Positions 8,145 through 17,617 of a stretch of 64,000 nt of DNA are shown piece by piece (position 1 is the first letter of the stretch; every line of letters begins with the position of its first letter). The translations under genes were made by a program, and so were the position numbers. Under the pieces are notes generated by a model. The model worked only from the letters and a program-made list of their open reading frames with translations, was not told the DNA's origin and searched no databases. The stretch covers positions 11,081-75,080 of the forward strand of contig URYK01000012.1 of the NCBI GenBank assembly GCA_900552125.1. The letters are read 5' to 3'. The stretch is from an uncultured Solobacterium sp. (lineage in GTDB: Bacteria > Bacillota_I > Bacilli_A > Erysipelotrichales > Erysipelotrichaceae).

Positions 8145-8939
8145 ATGCGCAAAGTATTAATTAAAAAAACGTTTATAGCTGTTTTTATGGTGGTATTATT
8201 AGTGGCTTCTAATATTATTACTTACAGTTATACTAAGTATTATATAAAGAAAGAAGAATTAAAGACTAAACAAAATGCGTCAATTTCCATAGAAGCAAAA
8301 CAGAAAGATACAATTCATATAGAAAGATTTGCGATAGATTCTAAAAGAGTGGAGAATATAAAAAATGTTATGATTGTGGCTCATCCTGATGATGAAACAT
8401 TATGGGGAGGAAATCATTTAAGAGAAGATGATTATCTAGTTTTGTGCTTGACTAATGGAGATAATAAAATAAGAAGAAAAGAATTCTTTAAAACTCTAGA
8501 AAAAACTGGGGATTATGGAATAATGTTAGATTATCCAGATAATCCTAATCACATTAAAAGTAAATGGGAAGTAGAGAAAGATGATATAAAAAAAGATATT
8601 GAATACATAGTTAATTATAAAGATTGGGATCAGATAGTAACTCATAATCCTGAAGGTGAATATGGACATATTCATCATAAATTCACTAATAAAATGGTAA
8701 CAGAATCATGTGTTTCAGCTAATTTAACAAGTAAGTTAATGTATTTTGGTAAATATTATAAGAAAAATGAAATAGTTCAAACTAATCTAGTTGCCTCACT
8801 TAATGGTGAACAATCTCTTTTTAAACATAAAATTATGAGAGATGTCTATAAATCTCAGTGCCATGCATATGAGATGTTTGCACATATGATTCCATATGAA
8901 AATTATATTTCGTATAGTGACTGGTATTTTGGAATTTAA
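8145..8939 (+). CDS. Membrane-anchored PIG-L (LmbE-like) deacetylase, copy 2
   Basis: 264 residues with the same plan as the gene at 6029: a basic start, one membrane segment (about 9-28), then the PIG-L domain. The zinc motif AHPDDE covers about 79-84. The two copies share DYPDNPN/EYPDNPN, THNPEGEYGH and a similar C-terminal end (YSDWYF/YNDWYF), so they are paralogues. The likely activity is extracellular de-N-acetylation of a GlcNAc-containing glycan; the substrate is unknown. GGGAGG precedes the ATG. Arginine codons are mainly AGA. It is followed by a strong terminator, so it is not in the teichoic-acid operon downstream. Confidence 0.82.
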   Translation: MRKVLIKKTFIAVFMVVLLVASNIITYSYTKYYIKKEELKTKQNASISIEAKQKDTIHIERFAIDSKRVENIKNVMIVAHPDDETLWGGNHLREDDYLVLCLTNGDNKIRRKEFFKTLEKTGDYGIMLDYPDNPNHIKSKWEVEKDDIKKDIEYIVNYKDWDQIVTHNPEGEYGHIHHKFTNKMVTESCVSANLTSKLMYFGKYYKKNEIVQTNLVASLNGEQSLFKHKIMRDVYKSQCHAYEMFAHMIPYENYISYSDWYFGI

Positions 8940-8953
8940 GAATAAGTATTAAG

Positions 8954-8996
8954 ACAATGAATCTAATAGAAAAACTATAGTGATTCATTGTTTTTT
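8954..8996 (+). terminator. Terminator of PIG-L copy 2
   Basis: Perfect 10-base inverted repeat ACAATGAATC (8954-8963) / GATTCATTGT (8982-8991) with partial inner pairing, followed by TTTTT. Confidence 0.85.
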
Positions 8997-9089
8997 ATGT
9001 TGAAATTTGCTTTCATTTTAGAATATGATTTATTTTATTCTTAAAAAACAATTAAAAATGAAAAAAAATATCGTTTTATTAGGTTTTTG

Positions 9090-9102
9090 TTGTATAATAC
9101 AA
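9090..9102 (+). promoter_or_regulatory. Palindrome over the -10 of the teichoic-acid operon
   Basis: TTGTATAATACAA is a perfect 13-base palindrome with the -10 hexamer TATAAT (9093-9098) at its centre. No convincing -35 is seen. AGGAGG for tagG follows near 9129. A repressor site over the -10 is plausible but inferred. Confidence 0.45.
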
Positions 9103-9138
9103 TAGATATATCATGTGGAAAAGTAGAAGGAGGTACTT

Positions 9139-9945
9139 ATGTTTAAAAGTATCGCTTATGTTGTGAAAGAAAATATGACAAATCTTTACAGAATTTTCTG
9201 TATTGCGAAATATGAATTGCTTGCGGATATGAGAGATTCAAAATTTGGGTTGTTTTGGAATTTTGCCTCTCCTGCTATACAGGTAATTACATATTGGCTA
9301 GTGTTTGGAATTGGCTTGGATAAAAAAGGTTATGACGGTGTTCCTTATTTACCATGGGTGGTTGTAGGATTTGCGGCATGGTGGTATGTATCGCCATGTA
9401 TTACACAAGGCTGCAGTGCAGTTTTTTCGAAAAAAAATGTTATCACAAAAATGAAATTTCCAATTAGTATTCTGCCGGCAACTGTCTGTGCAAAAGAATT
9501 TTTTAATCATATGTGTATGATGCTGATTACATTTGTGGTAGTTACTTTATTTGGATATTACCCTAATATCCATTGGTTTGGAATACTTTATTATGCATTT
9601 TGTGCTTTTATTTTCCTAGAAGCATTATCTTTGGTTACATCCGTATTAACTATGATGTGGAGAGATGTTAAAAAATTAGTTACATCATTAATGAGAATGT
9701 TATTATACTTATCTCCTGTTTTATGGCCAGCGACATTTAGTGGTTATCCGATTATAGCGTTTGTAATGAAACTAAATCCTGTTTATTATATAGTCACAGG
9801 TTATAGAGACTGTATACTGTTTGGGAAAAGTATTTTTGCTCACCCTGTTATGACAATTTATTTTTGGGTAGTCGTGCTTATATTATTTATCATTGGCTCA
9901 AGTTTAATGTATCATTTTAAACGCAAAATGGTCGATATGATTTAA
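9139..9945 (+). CDS. tagG: Teichoic acid ABC exporter, permease subunit
   Basis: 268-residue ABC-2-type integral membrane protein with about six hydrophobic segments. The N-terminal block YELLADMRDSKFGLFWNFASP is typical of TagG/RfbA-type polysaccharide exporters. It would move undecaprenyl-linked teichoic acid across the membrane with the ATPase encoded 13 bases downstream. It is the first gene of a seven-gene operon running to 17563. An O-antigen-type polymer is the alternative substrate, but the CDP-glycerol enzymes favour teichoic acid. Confidence 0.85.
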   Translation: MFKSIAYVVKENMTNLYRIFCIAKYELLADMRDSKFGLFWNFASPAIQVITYWLVFGIGLDKKGYDGVPYLPWVVVGFAAWWYVSPCITQGCSAVFSKKNVITKMKFPISILPATVCAKEFFNHMCMMLITFVVVTLFGYYPNIHWFGILYYAFCAFIFLEALSLVTSVLTMMWRDVKKLVTSLMRMLLYLSPVLWPATFSGYPIIAFVMKLNPVYYIVTGYRDCILFGKSIFAHPVMTIYFWVVVLILFIIGSSLMYHFKRKMVDMI

Positions 9946-9958
9946 GAGGTGCAAAGTG

Positions 9959-10777
9959 ATGAAAAAAAATGATGAATATGCAGTGGAAATGAAAAATGTT
10001 TCTAAAATTTATACGTTAAAGACAAAAGATAAGACTAAACAAAAAACACAGTTTTATGCATTGAAGGATATTTCTTTTCAAGTTGAAAAAGGTGATGTTA
10101 TTGGTATATTAGGTACCAATGGATCAGGAAAATCAACTCTTTCTCTGATTCTATCAGGAATTTCAGAAAAAGATGGAGGAGAATTAATTGTTAATGGTGA
10201 ACAAGCGCTGATTTCCATTAATACCGGATTAAACAATCAATTAACCGGAGAGGAAAACATTAATGTAAAAGGTGCATTGATGGGACTTTCTAAGAAGAGA
10301 ATTCAAGAAATTAAAGAGAGCGTAATCGATTTTGCAGAGCTTGGAGATTTCCTATATCAGCCAGTAAAAAAATATTCAAGTGGTATGAAGTCTAGACTAG
10401 GGTTCTCTATTTCACTTGCGTTAAACCCAGATATTTTTATTGTCGATGAAGCCTTGTCAGTTGGAGATAAAGGGTTTGCACAAAAATGTATGAAAAGAAT
10501 GATGAAATTACGTGATGAAGAAGGTAAGACAATCTTTTTCATTTCACATTCACTTTCACAAGTTAGAAGCTTTTGTAAAAAAGGTATGTGGATTGAAGGA
10601 GGTAAGCTTGTAGAATTTGGGGATATCGATGAGGTATGTGACCATTATTCAGCTTATGTGGATCAATATAATTCCTTAAGTGAAAAAGAGAAGAAGAAAC
10701 TTCGTGATGAAAAATTCGCAAAACGAATTCTTGATAAACCAATGAAAAAAACATTTTGGGAAAGAATTTTAGGATAA
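9959..10777 (+). CDS. tagH: Teichoic acid ABC exporter, ATP-binding subunit
   Basis: 272-residue ATPase partner of TagG. Walker A is GTNGSGKST, the signature is YSSGMKSRLGFS, Walker B is IFIVDEALSVGD, and the H-loop is FISHS. The start is taken at the ATG 9959, 8 bases after AGAGGT; a GTG at 9956 is in frame. It is shorter than Bacillus TagH, lacking its long C-terminal extracytoplasmic domain and ending with a short basic tail. Its size resembles the Wzt/RfbE-type minimal ATPases. Confidence 0.88.
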   Translation: MKKNDEYAVEMKNVSKIYTLKTKDKTKQKTQFYALKDISFQVEKGDVIGILGTNGSGKSTLSLILSGISEKDGGELIVNGEQALISINTGLNNQLTGEENINVKGALMGLSKKRIQEIKESVIDFAELGDFLYQPVKKYSSGMKSRLGFSISLALNPDIFIVDEALSVGDKGFAQKCMKRMMKLRDEEGKTIFFISHSLSQVRSFCKKGMWIEGGKLVEFGDIDEVCDHYSAYVDQYNSLSEKEKKKLRDEKFAKRILDKPMKKTFWERILG

Positions 10778-10790
10778 GGAGAAAAGAGTT

Positions 10791-11177
10791 ATGAAGAAAG
10801 TTATTACATATGGTACATTTGATTTATTTCATGTAGGACATTTAAATCTTTTAAGAAGAGCAAAAGAATTAGGAGATTATTTGATTGTTGCGGTATCTAG
10901 TGATGAATTTAATCTAGGTAAAGGAAAAGTGTGCAAGATTAAAGATACAGATCGTATGGCAATCGTAGAAGCAATTAAATATGTAGATAAAGTTATTCCA
11001 GAAACTAGCTGGGAACAAAAGATTGAAGATGTAAAAAAATATGATGTAGATGTTTTTGTAATGGGGGATGATTGGAAAGGAAAATTTGATTTCTTGAAAG
11101 ATTATTGTGAAGTTGTTTATCTTCCTAGAACAGAAGGAATCAGTACGACACAGCTTAAAGAAGAATTAAAAGGATAA
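10791..11177 (+). CDS. tagD: Glycerol-3-phosphate cytidylyltransferase
   Basis: Makes CDP-glycerol from CTP and glycerol-3-phosphate. The 128 residues are the normal length. The nucleotidyl-transferase motif TYGTFDLFHVGH (His14, His17) and the C-terminal RTEGISTTQL are both intact. AGGAGA precedes the ATG. It supplies the donor for the four downstream glycerophosphotransferase domains and depends on glycerol-3-phosphate from GpsA. Confidence 0.96.
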   Translation: MKKVITYGTFDLFHVGHLNLLRRAKELGDYLIVAVSSDEFNLGKGKVCKIKDTDRMAIVEAIKYVDKVIPETSWEQKIEDVKKYDVDVFVMGDDWKGKFDFLKDYCEVVYLPRTEGISTTQLKEELKG

Positions 11178-11183
11178 AAATTC

Positions 11184-12377
11184 ATGAAATTAAAATTATT
11201 GCGTTTAATAAAAAAGGCTGTGATGTACTTATTACAGATTGGATATCGTGTTTTATGCATGTTTATTCCTGTATCTGATAAAAAAATAGTTTTCATGTCT
11301 TTTCATGGAAGAGGATATGGAGACAATCCAAAAGCCATCTATGAAGAGATGAAGAAAGATGAAAAATTTAAAGATTATACATTTGTTTGGGTTTTACGAA
11401 ATCTTCAAGAAACACCTAAAGGTTCAATTGGCGTTCATTATATGCGATGGTCTTATTTTGTAGCGATGGCTTCCAGTAAATATTGGATTATCAATTGTAA
11501 ACTTCCAAAATATATCTTTAAAAAGAAAAATCAGGTATATTTACAGACATGGCATGGAACACCATTAAAGCATCTTGGGCATGATATAGAGGCTGATGGA
11601 GACATGAAATTTTATCGCAGCGGCTTAACACTAGAACAGATGCGATGTACATATGATGACGATGTTAGGAAATATAATTATATGATATCTCCTAATCGTT
11701 TCTGTACACGTATTTTCCCGCATGCATTTCATATTGATAAAGAAAAACTTATTGAAACAGGATATCCTAGAAATGATGTCCTTTGCAGAGCAACAGCAGA
11801 AACGAAAAGAAAAGTTAAGGAAGAATTAAATATTCCGGAAGGTAAAAAGGTAATACTGTATGCGCCAACCTGGAGAGATAATTCTTATGTTGCGGAAGGC
11901 TACACTTTTGAACTGAAAGCTGATTTTCATAAGTGGAGAGAACAATTAGGAAAAGAATATATTTTATTATTCAAACCTCATTATTCTATTATAAATTCAT
12001 TAAGAAATGATCAAAAAGAAGGATTAGATAATTTTTTATTATGTATTGATCCTAACTATGATATTAGTAATCTTTATATTGTATCAGATTTACTAATTAC
12101 AGATTATTCTAGTGTATTTTTTGATTATGCAATTTTAGAAAGACCAATTTATTTTTATATGTATGATCGTGAGGAATATGATAAGCAACTCAGAGGATTT
12201 TATCTAGATGTAGATCAAGATCTTCCTGGAGAGATTGTAACTACGGAGGATCAATTATTGCATTTGATTAAATCAGAACGTTATGATTTTGATAAATTAA
12301 AAGAGTTTAACAAGGAATTTAATAGTTTTCAGGATGGCTATAGTTCTCAAAAAGTAATTGAAAAGGTTTTTGAATAA
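11184..12377 (+). CDS. CDP-glycerol glycerophosphotransferase family protein (1)
   Basis: 397 residues. Transfers glycerol-phosphate from CDP-glycerol to a teichoic-acid primer or chain at the inner membrane face. A hydrophobic, basic N-terminus (about 1-30) may sit on the membrane. The GT-B core has QTWHGTPLKHLG (about 121-132), the donor-site basic motif ETGYPRNDVL, LYAPTWRD, and the C-terminal LITDYSSVFFDYA (about 302-314). It starts 6 bases after tagD without a strong ribosome site, so coupling is likely. Primase (TagB-like) and polymerase (TagF-like) roles cannot be separated by sequence alone. Confidence 0.88.
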   Translation: MKLKLLRLIKKAVMYLLQIGYRVLCMFIPVSDKKIVFMSFHGRGYGDNPKAIYEEMKKDEKFKDYTFVWVLRNLQETPKGSIGVHYMRWSYFVAMASSKYWIINCKLPKYIFKKKNQVYLQTWHGTPLKHLGHDIEADGDMKFYRSGLTLEQMRCTYDDDVRKYNYMISPNRFCTRIFPHAFHIDKEKLIETGYPRNDVLCRATAETKRKVKEELNIPEGKKVILYAPTWRDNSYVAEGYTFELKADFHKWREQLGKEYILLFKPHYSIINSLRNDQKEGLDNFLLCIDPNYDISNLYIVSDLLITDYSSVFFDYAILERPIYFYMYDREEYDKQLRGFYLDVDQDLPGEIVTTEDQLLHLIKSERYDFDKLKEFNKEFNSFQDGYSSQKVIEKVFE

Positions 12378-12401
12378 AAGGGTAGAGAGAGGAGAAATTA
12401 T

Positions 12402-13499
12402 ATGCGTCTTAAAGAAAAGATTCTATATGTCGTTTTATGCTTTTTCAAAATATTTCTTCCCTTCACTAAAGTTAAGAAAAATAAGATATTGTTTGTTTCT
12501 TTAGAAAGTGATGTACTTGAACATGAATTTAAAATGCTATATGATGAACTGTCAGGAAAAGGATATGAGCTGCATTGTTCATTAACAAAATTTGAAATGA
12601 ATATTTTGGGAAGTATTAAATACTTTTTCACTTGTATTCATCTTTTATTTGACATTAATACTAGTTCATTAGTTATTTTAGATTACAACAACTATGTAGT
12701 ATCTAAATTTAAACGTGAAGGAGTTAAAGTATTACAGTTGTGGCATGCTAGTGGTGCTATAAAGAAATTTGGAAATGCAATAAAAAGAGATTATTTAATA
12801 CGTAATTATGATTATGTCATTGCAAATGCTGAAGTTTTTCGCCAGAGTTATGCCCAAGCATTTGGCGTAAGAGAAGAACAAGTGTTTATTACAGGTATAC
12901 CTGAAACAGATTGTCTTTATAAGCAAGATTATCATGAGTGCAATCGCACATCAATGTTAGAAAAGTTTCCAATTATAAAAGGAAAAAAAGTAGTACTATA
13001 TGCACCTACATTTCGTGGTAGATTGATTACTGGATTTAAAGATGCATATATGGATGTGGATAAAGTACAAGAGCTTTTAGGTGATGATTATGTAATTATG
13101 TATAAGATGCATCCTTTACTCAGAAAATACGAAATTAGCAAAAACCCTAATATCGTCTGTTGTAATGAAGAGCAATTATATCCGTTGTTTGCGGTGACTG
13201 ATTATTTGATTTCAGATTATTCTGCTCTTATATTTGATTTTTCCGTTTTGGAAAAACCAATGCTATTTTTTACTCCAGACTTAGACACTTATAAAAAGGA
13301 AACAGGTCTCTTCTTAGATTATGAAAATGAAATTCCTGGTCCGATTTGTACGTACGAGGAAGAAATAGTCAAACATATCAAAAATAATAAGTTTGACATG
13401 AAATCAATATCTAAATTCAATAAAAAATACCATGCATATTCTGATGGAAAATCATTAGATAGAGTATTGTATCTGATAGAAGAAATAATGGATAGGTGA
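12402..13499 (+). CDS. CDP-glycerol glycerophosphotransferase family protein (2), HAS variant
   Basis: 365 residues of the same GT-B family. The first active-site motif reads LQLWHASGAIKKFG (about 112) where the other copies have WHGTPLK, which marks a distinct subfamily. ITGIPETD replaces the usual TGYPRND. LYAPTFRG and LISDYSALIFDF retain the remaining motifs. AGAGAGGAG precedes the ATG. It may act on a different acceptor, for example as primase, or use a different polyol donor; this is inference from the motif change. Confidence 0.82.
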   Translation: MRLKEKILYVVLCFFKIFLPFTKVKKNKILFVSLESDVLEHEFKMLYDELSGKGYELHCSLTKFEMNILGSIKYFFTCIHLLFDINTSSLVILDYNNYVVSKFKREGVKVLQLWHASGAIKKFGNAIKRDYLIRNYDYVIANAEVFRQSYAQAFGVREEQVFITGIPETDCLYKQDYHECNRTSMLEKFPIIKGKKVVLYAPTFRGRLITGFKDAYMDVDKVQELLGDDYVIMYKMHPLLRKYEISKNPNIVCCNEEQLYPLFAVTDYLISDYSALIFDFSVLEKPMLFFTPDLDTYKKETGLFLDYENEIPGPICTYEEEIVKHIKNNKFDMKSISKFNKKYHAYSDGKSLDRVLYLIEEIMDR

Positions 13500-13503
13500 G
13501 CTT

Positions 13504-14760
13504 ATGAAAAAAATAAAACGATATCTTAAAAAGTTGTTTAACAAAAATTATGCATTAAAGAAACTATTTGATAATATACAAATGTTTCGTAGGAAACATT
13601 ATTATAAAAGTATGTATCAAAAGCTTGAAGTTGATGATAAGTTAGTAATTTTTGAAGCTTTTCTTGGAAAACAATATGCTTGTAGTCCTAAAGCAATTTA
13701 TGAAGCCATGCTACGAGATGAGAGATTTAATGATTTTACTTTTGTATGGGTTTTTCGTAATCCATCAGTGCGTCGCATGGAATTAAACAATAAGAGAACG
13801 GTTATAGTTAAATATAACACAAGAAGATACTACCGTTTTTATGCGAGAGCAAAATATTGGGTAAACAATTGGAGACTTTCAGAAGCAATAATAAAAAAAG
13901 ACAATCAAGTTTTTATTCAAACTTGGCATGGAACACCTCTAAAGAAAATTGGTATGGATTTACAGATTGAGGGAAATGCAACGACTTCTCAAAAAAAGGG
14001 ACATGCTATGTACCTTCACGATGGAGAAAGATATGATTATTTCATTTCACCATCAGCATTTTGTACTAAAGTTTTTGCTAGTGCTTTTGGCTTGAATATA
14101 CTTCATAAAGAAGATTGTTTGATTGAAACTGGATATCCTCGTAATGATTTCTTATTCCGTTACACAGAAGAAGATGTTCAAAATATAAAAACTGAACTTC
14201 ATATACCAAAAGATAAAAAAGTTATTTTATATGCACCAACTTGGAGAGATAATCAACATGAATTGGGTGTTGGATATACTTTCGATATGACAAAATATAT
14301 AGAAAGTTTTTTAAACTCAATAAGTGATGATTATGTAGTGATTATGCGTTTACACTATCTAGTTGCTAATAAATTAGATGTGAGTAAGTTTAAAGGTAAA
14401 GTGTTTGATTACTCTTCTTTAGATGATATAAATCGTTTATATGTAATTAGTGATATCTTGATTACGGATTATTCTAGTGTTTTCTTTGATTATGCAAATT
14501 TAAGAAGACCAATTCTGTTTTACATGTATGATTTGGATGAATATCAGTCTAGTGTTCGTGACTTCTACATTGATTTAAATGAATTACCTGGACCAATTGT
14601 AAAGAAAGAAGAAGATTTATTAGATGCAATCGGTAAAATCGATAAGATAAAGGCAGAATATAAAGAGAAATATGAGGCATTTAATGCAAAATACACATAT
14701 CTTGATGATGCAAATGCTGGTAAGAGAGTGTTAGACATATGTATGAAGGAGGCAGCATAA
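13504..14760 (+). CDS. CDP-glycerol glycerophosphotransferase family protein (3)
   Basis: 418 residues. Basic N-terminus (KKIKRYLKKLFNKN), then the GT-B core with QTWHGTPLKKIG (about 139-150), ETGYPRNDFL, LYAPTWRD and LITDYSSVFFDYA (about 319-331). It is closest in motifs to copy (1) at 11184. It begins 4 bases after the previous stop, so it is translationally coupled. It probably adds or polymerises glycerol-phosphate. Confidence 0.87.
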   Translation: MKKIKRYLKKLFNKNYALKKLFDNIQMFRRKHYYKSMYQKLEVDDKLVIFEAFLGKQYACSPKAIYEAMLRDERFNDFTFVWVFRNPSVRRMELNNKRTVIVKYNTRRYYRFYARAKYWVNNWRLSEAIIKKDNQVFIQTWHGTPLKKIGMDLQIEGNATTSQKKGHAMYLHDGERYDYFISPSAFCTKVFASAFGLNILHKEDCLIETGYPRNDFLFRYTEEDVQNIKTELHIPKDKKVILYAPTWRDNQHELGVGYTFDMTKYIESFLNSISDDYVVIMRLHYLVANKLDVSKFKGKVFDYSSLDDINRLYVISDILITDYSSVFFDYANLRRPILFYMYDLDEYQSSVRDFYIDLNELPGPIVKKEEDLLDAIGKIDKIKAEYKEKYEAFNAKYTYLDDANAGKRVLDICMKEAA

Positions 14761-14761
14761 G

Positions 14762-17563
14762 ATGAAAAAGGTTTCTATTATTATGCCGATCTATAATGTT
14801 GAAGAATATTTAGATCGAAGTATTGGTTCTCTTTTGAATCAGACACTTAAAGATATAGAAATTATCTTAATCGATGATGGTAGTACTGATAAATCTTTAG
14901 AAATCGTTAAGCATTATGCTGAATCTAATTCTGATCGAATAAAATATATTTCGGTAGAAAATGGTGGAGCTGCAAAAGCAAGAAATTTAGGTCTTTCTAT
15001 AGCAGAAGGTGAGTATATAGGCTTTGTTGATAGCGATGATTTTGTAGATGCCACAATGTTTGAAAAGATGTATAATCTAGCAAAAAGTGATGATGCTGAA
15101 ATTGTAACTTGTGGTTATAATCGTATTGATTATAATGATATTCAGCAAAGAGATATAAAGAGTAGAGCATGTTTTGGTAAGAATGTTTTTCAAGCACCTG
15201 AACTAATTAGTAATAATGTTCCTTATATTTGGAATAAAATATTTAAACATTCTTTAATCACAGAAACAGGAATTCATTTTGAAGAAAACCTTCGTATTTT
15301 TGAAGATTTAGTATTTACATATAAGTTATTTTTAAATGCAAATCGAATTTCAAGAGTATGTGAACCATTATATAATTATATTTTCTCAAGAACAAATTCT
15401 TTAACATATACATTCTCTGAAAAGAGATTTGATATTTTTCCTGCATTTGACTCATTGATAGGATATTATCGTCAAAAAGGTTATTTATATCATTTTGAAG
15501 AAGAACTATTGTTTGAATTAATGAATCATATTTATGTTGTCTGTGGCAATGAAGTTCAGTATCGTAAGATGGGCTTAAAATACCGATTCATCAATGAAGC
15601 TTTTGCATATTTAGATAAACAATTTCCATTCTGGAAAGGTTATACAATGTATTATCGAAAATATAAGAAGAATAAATTTTTGTATTCTAAAAAAATGTAT
15701 TGGAGATTTTACTCGTTAATTCCTAGACCTGTGCGCGTATTTAAGAAAAATATTTCAGGATTTCGCAGAAAATTATCTTGGTTTAATAGACGTGGTCGTG
15801 ATTTTTATATTGCATATCAACATCAGAAAGTCGAAAATAAGAGAATTCTTATTAATTCTCAACATGGAGCAAATTTGAGTGGGAATATGTTCTATATTTT
15901 AAAGGAAGTATGTACTAATCCTGCGTATTCTGATTATGATATTGGAGTTACTTATGGTAATGAGAAAAATAAAAAGCAATTTATCAGTATGATGGAAGAA
16001 TATAATTTTTCTCATAACAAAATTATTTATTTAAAGAATAACAGTAAAGAATATGCTCATTTTTTAGCAACAGCTGGCTATTTATTCAATGATACTAGTT
16101 TTCCTGTTTATTTTATTAAACGTAAGGAACAGGTATATTTAAATACATGGCATGGGACACCTTTAAAAACGCTAGGGAGAAGTACAGCTAATGATTATTT
16201 TGATATTGCGAATTTACAGAAGAACTTCCTTATGGCTGATTATTTATTGTATCCTAGTGAATATATGAAGGATTATATGTTAAAAGACTATATGTTATCT
16301 CCATTAGCCAAGAACAAATTGTTAATGTGTGGCTATCCAAGAAATGAAATATTCTTTGATAAAAATAGGGAAAATGCTCTAAGAGAAAGATTTAATTTGG
16401 AAAATAAACAAGTTATTGCATATATGCCAACTTGGCGAGGAAATGTAAGGGATGTAAGGACAGGGCAAAGTAATGAAATTTCACTTTATTTGGATGAACT
16501 AGATCAAAAACTTCGTGATGATCAAATATTATATGTGAATCTTCATCCATATATGGCTAAGTCTATCAAATATGATTACTATAAACATATATATGAATTC
16601 CCTGCAGAATTAGAAACATATGATTTCTTAAATTGTTGCGATGTATTAATTACTGATTATTCTAGTGTGTTCTTTGATTTTGCAGTTTCAAAAAAGAAAA
16701 TTGTCTTATTTGCATATGACGAAGAAAAGTATTTCAAAGATAGAGGGGTATACATGCCTTTTTCGCAATTACCATTTCCTAAAGTTCGTACAATTGATGA
16801 GTTATTGAGTGAATTAGATAAGGATTATATTCTTGATGAAGGTATTTCTAAATTCTTAGATACATATTGTTTCTATGAGGATGCAGAAATATCTAAGAAA
16901 ATCTGTAATACAGTTATTCTGAATAAAGATAGTAATTTGAAAACAATTCAAATGAAAGATGAACAAGATAATACTATTTTACTATTTGCCAATAACTTTA
17001 AAGACCAAGGAACTGTAGAACGCCTTGATGAATTGTGTAATGCAAGTAAACAGATGAAAAAGAAATTGTATTTTACATACGAAACTAAGAATATAAGTAA
17101 TACACAGTTTTTAAAGCATTTGTCTAGAAAATATGATTTTATGGGTACATTGAATGCGTTTAGTACAAATCCTCTATTAGATTGTATATTTGTAACATTG
17201 TCTTTAAACCATAAAGTTTGGCAAAAACTATTTAAAGGTAGAATCAAAAAAGTTATGTTAAGAGAATGGAAACGAGCTTATCCTGATGTTTCCTTCCAAT
17301 CAGTTGTATTATTTGGACATAATAGTGCTAGAGATATTATATTTGCATCTTATGCTGAGAAAAATAAATTTATTTATATTGAAAAAGCAGAAGACTGGAA
17401 TCCAAATGTGGATAACTATATCTATGAGAGATTTGATCATATTATTTTTGTAAATAAAAGTGTACAAAAAGAGTGTGGTTATAAAGGCTATAATGCTAAC
17501 ATTAGAAAGTTACAATCATTTAATGATTTATTTATACGTTTCTTTAATAGTAGTTATAGATAA
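14762..17563 (+). CDS. GT2 glycosyltransferase fused to CDP-glycerol glycerophosphotransferase
   Basis: 933 residues with three parts. Residues 1 to about 320 are a GT-A family 2 glycosyltransferase (SIIMPIYNVEEYLDRSIGSLLNQ region, IDDGSTD, FVDSDDF). Residues about 345-720 are a TagF-like GT-B domain (NTWHGTPLKTLGR near 462, CGYPRNE, YMPTWRG, LITDYSSVFFDF near 630). The last ~210 residues show no family I recognise. A basic linker (RRKLSWFNRRGRDF) joins the first two. One protein could add a sugar and glycerol-phosphate to the same chain. The ATG lies 1 base after the previous stop. It is the last gene of the operon. Confidence 0.88.
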   Translation: MKKVSIIMPIYNVEEYLDRSIGSLLNQTLKDIEIILIDDGSTDKSLEIVKHYAESNSDRIKYISVENGGAAKARNLGLSIAEGEYIGFVDSDDFVDATMFEKMYNLAKSDDAEIVTCGYNRIDYNDIQQRDIKSRACFGKNVFQAPELISNNVPYIWNKIFKHSLITETGIHFEENLRIFEDLVFTYKLFLNANRISRVCEPLYNYIFSRTNSLTYTFSEKRFDIFPAFDSLIGYYRQKGYLYHFEEELLFELMNHIYVVCGNEVQYRKMGLKYRFINEAFAYLDKQFPFWKGYTMYYRKYKKNKFLYSKKMYWRFYSLIPRPVRVFKKNISGFRRKLSWFNRRGRDFYIAYQHQKVENKRILINSQHGANLSGNMFYILKEVCTNPAYSDYDIGVTYGNEKNKKQFISMMEEYNFSHNKIIYLKNNSKEYAHFLATAGYLFNDTSFPVYFIKRKEQVYLNTWHGTPLKTLGRSTANDYFDIANLQKNFLMADYLLYPSEYMKDYMLKDYMLSPLAKNKLLMCGYPRNEIFFDKNRENALRERFNLENKQVIAYMPTWRGNVRDVRTGQSNEISLYLDELDQKLRDDQILYVNLHPYMAKSIKYDYYKHIYEFPAELETYDFLNCCDVLITDYSSVFFDFAVSKKKIVLFAYDEEKYFKDRGVYMPFSQLPFPKVRTIDELLSELDKDYILDEGISKFLDTYCFYEDAEISKKICNTVILNKDSNLKTIQMKDEQDNTILLFANNFKDQGTVERLDELCNASKQMKKKLYFTYETKNISNTQFLKHLSRKYDFMGTLNAFSTNPLLDCIFVTLSLNHKVWQKLFKGRIKKVMLREWKRAYPDVSFQSVVLFGHNSARDIIFASYAEKNKFIYIEKAEDWNPNVDNYIYERFDHIIFVNKSVQKECGYKGYNANIRKLQSFNDLFIRFFNSSYR

Positions 17564-17573
17564 ATTAAACCTA

Positions 17574-17612
17574 AAAAAACCGGGTTCATTATTGCAGAAC
17601 TCGGTTTTTTGT
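17574..17612. terminator. Bidirectional terminator of the teichoic-acid operon and the acyltransferase gene
   Basis: AAAAAACCGGGTTC (17574-17587) pairs with GAACTCGGTTTTTT (17597-17610), with A and T runs on either side. It serves the converging genes ending at 17563 (plus) and 17618 (minus). Confidence 0.88.
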
Positions 17613-17617
17613 ATACT

